Shown piece by piece: positions 59,975-64,000 of a DNA stretch of 64,000 nt. Made by a program: the position numbers and the translations under genes. Origin of the DNA: Ligula intestinalis (taxonomy: Eukaryota; Platyhelminthes; Cestoda; Diphyllobothriidea; Diphyllobothriidae); the NCBI GenBank assembly GCA_036362985.1, contig JAYGXS010000004.1, positions 63,694,141 through 63,758,140 of the forward strand, read 5' to 3'. Each line of letters starts with the position of its first letter. The first letter of the stretch is position 1. Under the pieces are notes generated by a model, which did no database searches, was not told the origin of the DNA, and saw only the letters and a list, made by a program, of their open reading frames with translations.

Positions 59975-60720
59975 ATGTATAGGCATGTCCAAGGCGTAGA
60001 TTATAACTGCTTCCTTGTGTATATAAACGGTAAATGTTATGTAGGTGTTCACCCAGTTTTCTTTTAAATGCATCTGTGGAGTTTGCCATTCCGACCTCCT
60101 CGGACAGTCCGTTCCAGGCATTGATGACTCATTATGGGAATGAATGCTTGCAGACCTCTAGATGGGATAGAGTTCTTCGCAGTTTGACGGAATTCCCACG
60201 GAAGTTGGTTGAAGTGGTGAAGGTGAAGAAGTCATCAAACTTCAGGGCACACTCCCGATTCCTCACGAAGCGGTACGTCTATATGAGGTCACCACGTATT
60301 TGTCTTACCTCAAGAGGGAAAACGTTAAGTGCTTCTAGTCTACATTCGTAAGATGAAGACTTTAAGCCCTTCACAATTTTTTGCCTTTCGTTGAATTCTT
60401 TCCAGCATCTGGATATCTTTTTGCAACCAAGGTTGCCACGCCTGAACGCCATACTCCAGATGTGACCGAATAAATGTTCCGAATATTTTGCCAAATAGTT
60501 CTTTATCTATGTCGAAAAAGTTCGCTTTATGGCAAACAAAACACTGTTCACCCTCTTGGCAGCCCTAGCACACTGTAAAGATGGCTTCAGGGATGGCACA
60601 ATAGTGAAACCCAGATCTTTTGTTCGTTGACGTTCGACAGGCACCTACCATCGAACACGTTGTTATGCGAGTCATCCGTCGCGCTCACTTTCTTCGTCTG
60701 GAGCCGCGATGTGACACACT
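59975..60720 (-). pseudogene. LINE RT C-terminal region
   Basis: Minus strand: a stretch [20 protein letters not shown], then [30 protein letters not shown], and finally NAWNGLSEEVGMANSTDAFKR before a stop near 59975. These match the ordered motifs of CR1/Jockey-like RT C-termini ([11 protein letters not shown]-x-x-RL-x-x-L-x-L-x-P-L, RRxRGDLI, W-N-x-L-P-x-x-V). Several in-frame stops and frame changes occur, for example within the 60494-60279 part. Confidence 0.75.
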
Positions 60721-60738
60721 TCTCAAAGTTAAACCACA

Positions 60739-61400
60739 TTAACCATTTTTCGTCCATTCAACTAGGCGGTCAAGTCCTTCTTGCAGAGTTTGTTCATCAT
60801 AAGTGCTTCTAATAGGTTGCCATATCTTAATATAATCGGCAAACAAGACTCCATTGCTGACCAGTCCATGCCTACAGGCGTTGACGTAGATTAGGAACAA
60901 TAATGGCCCAAAGATGGAGCCCTGAGGCACTCCACTTGCAACTGGCACAAAAGAGGATTGTGTCGTTCCAACGCACCAACGGTCTATCAGAAAATCTCCT
61001 TCCCAATTTCGTAAATTTCCCCTTATCCCAGATTCACCAACCTTGAAGAGTAGCCGTTGGTGTGGGACACTATCGAAGGCCTTTTCAAAGTCTATGTAAA
61101 CGACATGTACGGGGGCATTTTCATCTAATGACATGGACCACTGCTCCATAGAATAAAGCATATTGGTCAGGCAGCAGTGGTTTCCGCGATATTCGTGTTG
61201 GGCATAGTCAAAATAGTCTTTTTATTCGGGGAACTCCATGGTAGCCTTTTTGATGATCTTTTTCAAAACTTTACAACAGATGCAAGTAAGGCTCACTGGT
61301 CGATAGTTGTTTGCGCTGGTTCTGGATCCACCCTTATGAATAGGGTAGATGTTCGCAACTTTTCAATTGGATTGGAGGAGGCCTCGCCCTATCTGCGCAT
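60739..61400 (-). pseudogene. LINE reverse transcriptase
   Basis: The N-terminal part (61400-61170) gives VANIYPIHKGG and NNYRPVSLTCICCKVLKKII, typical of the first RT blocks. The open frame 61161-60739 (140 codons) contains HVVYIDFEKAFDSVPH (motif A, catalytic Asp), SGVPQGSIFGPLLFLIYVN (motif B) and VLFADYIKIWQ (motif C). Motif C should read F/Y-A-D-D; here the second Asp is Tyr, which would abolish activity. The shape is that of a CR1/Jockey-like RT. Confidence 0.88.
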
Positions 61401-61427
61401 GTCTCAGACCATTTTACGTTTACATAT

Positions 61428-61497
61428 GACTAAAGATTCCCGACGGAATCCAAAACGTCAGGAAAATAAAGTCCTTGTTCCAGTGATCGCTTCTACT

Positions 61498-61529
<32 letters not shown>

Positions 61530-61545
61530 GAAACTTAGTACTCTC
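61428..61545 (+). mobile_element. PLE terminal fragment inserted in LINE, plus orientation
   Basis: GACTAAAGATTCCCGACGG, then AAAACGTCAGGAAAATAAAG, GTTCCAGTGATCG and a TTC microsatellite (61493-61529). The order matches the 62.1-kb PLE end read on its minus strand. It lies just after the start of the LINE endonuclease on the minus strand. Confidence 0.6.
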
Positions 61546-61559
61546 CGGGTACAATTTTT

Positions 61560-61705
61560 AGCATCCATTACGTCAGCATGAAGCCAGGTCTCTGTTATGG
61601 ATATGACATCCAGCTGTAAGTCAGCTATACAAATTTAAAGCTCGTCAATCTTCTGAAGCAAACTCTGTGCTTTCGTATAGAGAAAGCGCAGCTTCGACGG
61701 CATAG
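61560..61705 (-). pseudogene. LINE endonuclease domain, N-terminal start only
   Basis: The minus strand encodes SKLRFLYTKAQSLLQKIDEL, a stop, then ICIADLQLDVISITETWLHAD. This is the opening of the apurinic/apyrimidinic-type endonuclease of CR1/Jockey elements: the N-A-R-S-L-x-x-K-x-x-E-L block and the catalytic-Glu ITETWL block. The remainder of the domain (Asp and His catalytic blocks) is absent, being replaced by the PLE fragment and the RT start. Confidence 0.7.
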
Positions 61706-61769
61706 AGTTCTAAGCAATTTGTGGGTCGAGGTAGCCGGAAGGTTTTTGCGAATAGCCACTTTAATGCCT

Positions 61770-62040
61770 ATGTTTCGGTCTGCGTTTTATCTGTAAAACA
61801 CAGCATTATTGGCTGTATCCAGAAGACTGACGTCTGGGCGGTGATGATTTCCCCGTTCATTATTCGCAGGTTCCTCTTCCGGCATTGGATCTCCCGTGGA
61901 GTGCGGTTTTCAGTTCTCTTCACTTCTCCCTCTCGGCTGGCGAGTACTCCCGCTGAAAAAACCATTAGGTCATTGTTCCATCGTTGCAATTTCATGTTCA
62001 ACTGTAGCTTCGCTTGTTCTTCATGCTTGAGTTTAAATTT
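61770..62040 (-). pseudogene. LINE ORF1 C-terminal part
   Basis: Minus frame reading LAKFKLKHEEQAKLQL, then PREIQCRKRNLRIMNGEIITA. The latter resembles the E-L-x-x-R-x-x-x-G-E-x-x-L-x-I-x-N-G-x-I ending found in ORF1 of flatworm CR1-like elements. It directly continues the ORF1 interrupted at 62040-62165. Confidence 0.55.
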
Positions 62041-62165
62041 TGCCAATACAAGCGAACATCCGTGTCCCAGGAAGCAATTGAGAAGAAGAAGAAGAAGACT
62101 CAATCGCTGGGACAATATGTTTATTCACCTGACGTTTCGATATCCGTCGCGGATTCGTCATCAGA
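62040..62165 (-). mobile_element. PLE terminal fragment inserted in LINE, minus orientation
   Basis: Minus strand: CTGATGACGAATCCGCGACG, GATATCGAAACGTCAGG, GAATAAACATATTGTCCC, then a hairpin (GTCCCAGCGATTGAG, TCT-repeat loop, CTCAATTGCTTCCTGGGAC) and TTCGCTTGTATTGGCA. The same unit is at 44.72-44.84 kb and partly at 45.43, 58.87 and 61.43 kb. The LINE ORF1 is split here. Confidence 0.7.
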
Positions 62166-62169
62166 GCCA

Positions 62170-63233
62170 TGAGTAGCAGAAAGGTCTGGGTTGGCCCAAG
62201 CCCGCATATGTACCCTTCTTCAGGCCCATCCTAAATGCTTTTAGGATGGAGACCACCATTTCTTCATTTTTATGTAGGACATGTTTATAGTATCCGCGAA
62301 ATAAGTCCATATCTTGGTGAATTCTATTCTTTGGGGTCTCCGAAGAAGATTCAGGAGTGCCTTGTATGACTATGAACTGGCTGCGATTAAATGACGAGCT
62401 ATGAGTTTTATTATTGGACCCTACCGAAGTGTGGGTATCCTTGACTTGGGTTGTGAGATCCTTAAGCTCTGGCCTTTGATAATTGGGAGGACACGACCGC
62501 TCCTCTTTTGTGCCAAGGCCACCTTTTTTGTGGCATTCGGTGGCGTCTTGGGCCCTTTGGGAGACGCGACCAGACATGTTCTAACGGGTATCTTAGACAC
62601 CGCCTGCTTGGTTTTTGGGTCTGTGTTAAGCACGACACCCCTTGAGTAAGCAAAATGTTCAATTCCTTCAGGATGGTCTGTTGGTCTAGTGGCCATGCCG
62701 TTTGCCTGTTGGCCTTGCGTACTGGGTTCAACTTCCGGCTGTTCCACATTTTCGGAGATTTCCGACTCTTTGACTAGGTTGAGTTCCACTACTGGTTCTG
62801 CTGTAATTTGCTTATGGAGTACGGAAAACTTCTCTGGTTTCTTTGTCTTGACAGTTTCTTGTCTTTCGGTCGCCTCCAAAATCATGCAATGTGTTAAAGT
62901 ATGCAAAAGTGACTTCAGTTCCTCTAATTCCGTTTAAAGGCATACCATATCCTTCGGTATGACGGAAAATGCTGTGAAAATTTCCATGTCTAATACGCCA
63001 TCTCGCTTTTCGTAATTTGTGTCTATTGAGCTCAGAGAACTTCTAGGCCTTTTAGCAGGGCGCGATTTCGATGCGCCAACCATGCGGTTTCTACCCTCAA
63101 AATTGCGAATAGGGCTTTTATCGCGAATTAAATCAGTGGAAACCGTCCGCCTGGGTGATGTTGTGGTAACGACCGATGCCCGTGAACCACGGGTTTTGGG
63201 TTTGAATCCCAATCGCGGTAGATTTTTTAACAT
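62170..63233 (-). pseudogene. LINE ORF1-like protein, N-terminal and central parts
   Basis: The minus strand has three consecutive frames: 63233-62934 (basic, Ser/Arg-rich, KPKTRGSRASVVTTTSPRRT), 62906-62421 (charged, Lys/Glu-rich) and 62577-62161. The last holds RSQFIVIQGTPESSSETPKN, RIHQDMDLF and VSILKAFRMG. This matches the S-x-I-V-x-N-x-P-E-S... D-x-x-x-F... L-K-A-F-R-x-G pattern of the ORF1 of flatworm CR1-like LINEs. Frame changes show decay. Function in the live element would be RNA binding. Confidence 0.6.
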
Positions 63234-63240
63234 GTTGCGC

Positions 63241-64000
63241 TGTACGTTTAGTTATATTTCCCATCATATATCGAAGTAAAGTTCTATGATATTAAAACTC
63301 TATGCAATACGTATAAAACAATTAACTGTATGGAAAGGATAGTAAAACGAATCAGCCGTTTTTAAAATAGCTGGAATCCTTTAAAATTGTTGACGGATGG
63401 CTGTCACGGAGTGCTGCTCGTTTTGTGAGTGCCTGCCGTGGTTATTGAGGCTGGAGATGTTGTGTAAACGAATCCTATGGCTAACAACGAGTGTCTGCCA
63501 GAGTGGTAGGTGGTCCGAAATCCAGAAATCCCGAAAATAGTATTTCCCACGAAGGACGAGAAATTTGAACCGCAATTTGAAGCGTGCGCTTCTTATTCGT
63601 GTGTATGAGAAATTCATTTGTTCAAAAAAAATGTATTCACATGGTTAAGATGATACTATTATTAGCTAAATCTTAACTTTCGAAAATTTTGAAAAAAAAC
63701 ATGGCTGTAGTCATGGGGAAGGTTAACGTTCCTCAACAAAAGGGTGAGCGCATGTGTAAATATGAAGCCACATTATCAATAAAAGCAAAAAAATATTACT
63801 TTGTGGCAGAAAAAACAGTTCTGGTCTGGAATGCTACTTCAATTTATGAGTTCTGCTTTGCTCAAAAGGCACTCTTTTGAATACCGTTGCATTAATAACG
63901 ACAAGAAAACTAAAAATGTTGATTGTTTTGTGAGAGTGCCTTCAGGCAATTTATTCATTTTTATGTTTACTACGCCAGGCAAACTTCAATTGTTAATGAA
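63241..64000. other. LINE 5' flank and non-coding end of window
   Basis: Possibly includes the LINE 5' untranslated region (63241-63600, GC-richer). Open frames at 63381-63617 and 63689-63880 are unassigned. Confidence 0.3.

Larger units (their letters stand above)
59700..63240 (-). mobile_element. CR1/Jockey-like LINE relic, interrupted
   Basis: On the minus strand, in order: ORF1-like coding (63233 down to 61770), the start of an apurinic-type endonuclease (61705-61560), then reverse transcriptase (about 61400-60720) and its C-terminal region (60720-59975). The 3' untranslated part probably continues to ~59700. Two PLE terminal sequences interrupt it (61428-61545 and 62040-62165). Most of the endonuclease domain is missing where the first of these lies. 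Several frameshifts and stops show that it is dead. The domain order matches vertebrate-CR1/insect-Jockey-type non-LTR elements. Confidence 0.8.

Noticed and set aside
61177..61581. 134-codon plus-strand open frame with a Ser-rich tail
   Set aside because: It is antisense to the LINE reverse transcriptase start and endonuclease on the minus strand; the Ser run is the TTC microsatellite.
62421..62906. 161-codon frame as an independent host gene
   Set aside because: Continuous with LINE ORF1 coding in adjacent frames on the same strand, followed by the LINE endonuclease and RT.

Overview
This is an AT-rich, gene-poor eukaryotic window made mainly of old transposable-element debris in otherwise unremarkable DNA. 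I could not recognise any host protein-coding gene, rRNA or functional tRNA gene. The element content is what I would expect of a flatworm (Platyhelminthes, possibly a cestode or trematode): Penelope-like retroelements (PLEs) carrying a GIY-YIG endonuclease, a CR1/Jockey-like LINE with a flatworm-style ORF1, a Ty3/gypsy-type LTR element, tRNA-derived SINEs, and a 336-bp tandem repeat carrying a hammerhead ribozyme that resembles the schistosome hammerhead satellites. The taxonomic assignment is an inference from family resemblance. Layout: 1-0.8 kb holds a foldback element whose second copy lies at 37.8-38.6 kb. A diverged ~1.5-kb dispersed repeat lies at 2.2-3.8 kb and again at 54.6-56.0 kb. 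Two tRNA-headed SINEs lie at 8.5-8.9 kb, and fragments of a second SINE family at 9.5, 17.9, 31.2 and 54.4 kb. A 112-bp tandem duplication is at 11.1-11.4 kb, a short ORF of possible retroelement origin at 11.4 kb, and a possible solo LTR at 12.6-13.0 kb. A truncated PLE with inverted terminal arms and a 12-bp target-site duplication occupies 15.36-16.48 kb. From 18 to 41.8 kb there is little beyond one GC-rich island (24.2-25.4 kb). A ~1.1-kb palindrome built from a Ty3/gypsy LTR and pol end lies at 41.8-43.35 kb, with an integrase-core fragment beside it. A second truncated PLE with inverted arms lies at 44.7-45.5 kb. The hammerhead-ribozyme repeat array, with two head-to-head partial dimers and a 14-bp target-site duplication, is at 46.14-47.11 kb. 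A nearly intact PLE with a single frameshift lies at 50.1-52.4 kb. The window closes with a LINE relic on the minus strand (about 63.2 down to 59.9 kb) interrupted by two PLE terminal sequences. The parts fit a PLE-centred picture. The 50-kb PLE shows the enzymatic machinery (reverse transcriptase plus GIY-YIG nuclease). The 15-kb and 45-kb relics show the inverted terminal repeats typical of PLE insertion products. The ribozyme array looks like a non-autonomous, retrozyme-like passenger that could have used such machinery. Several PLE termini share a CTGATGA...GAAA motif that resembles a hammerhead core. The strongest candidate for something undescribed is the 46-kb ribozyme array and its inverted-dimer insertion structure.
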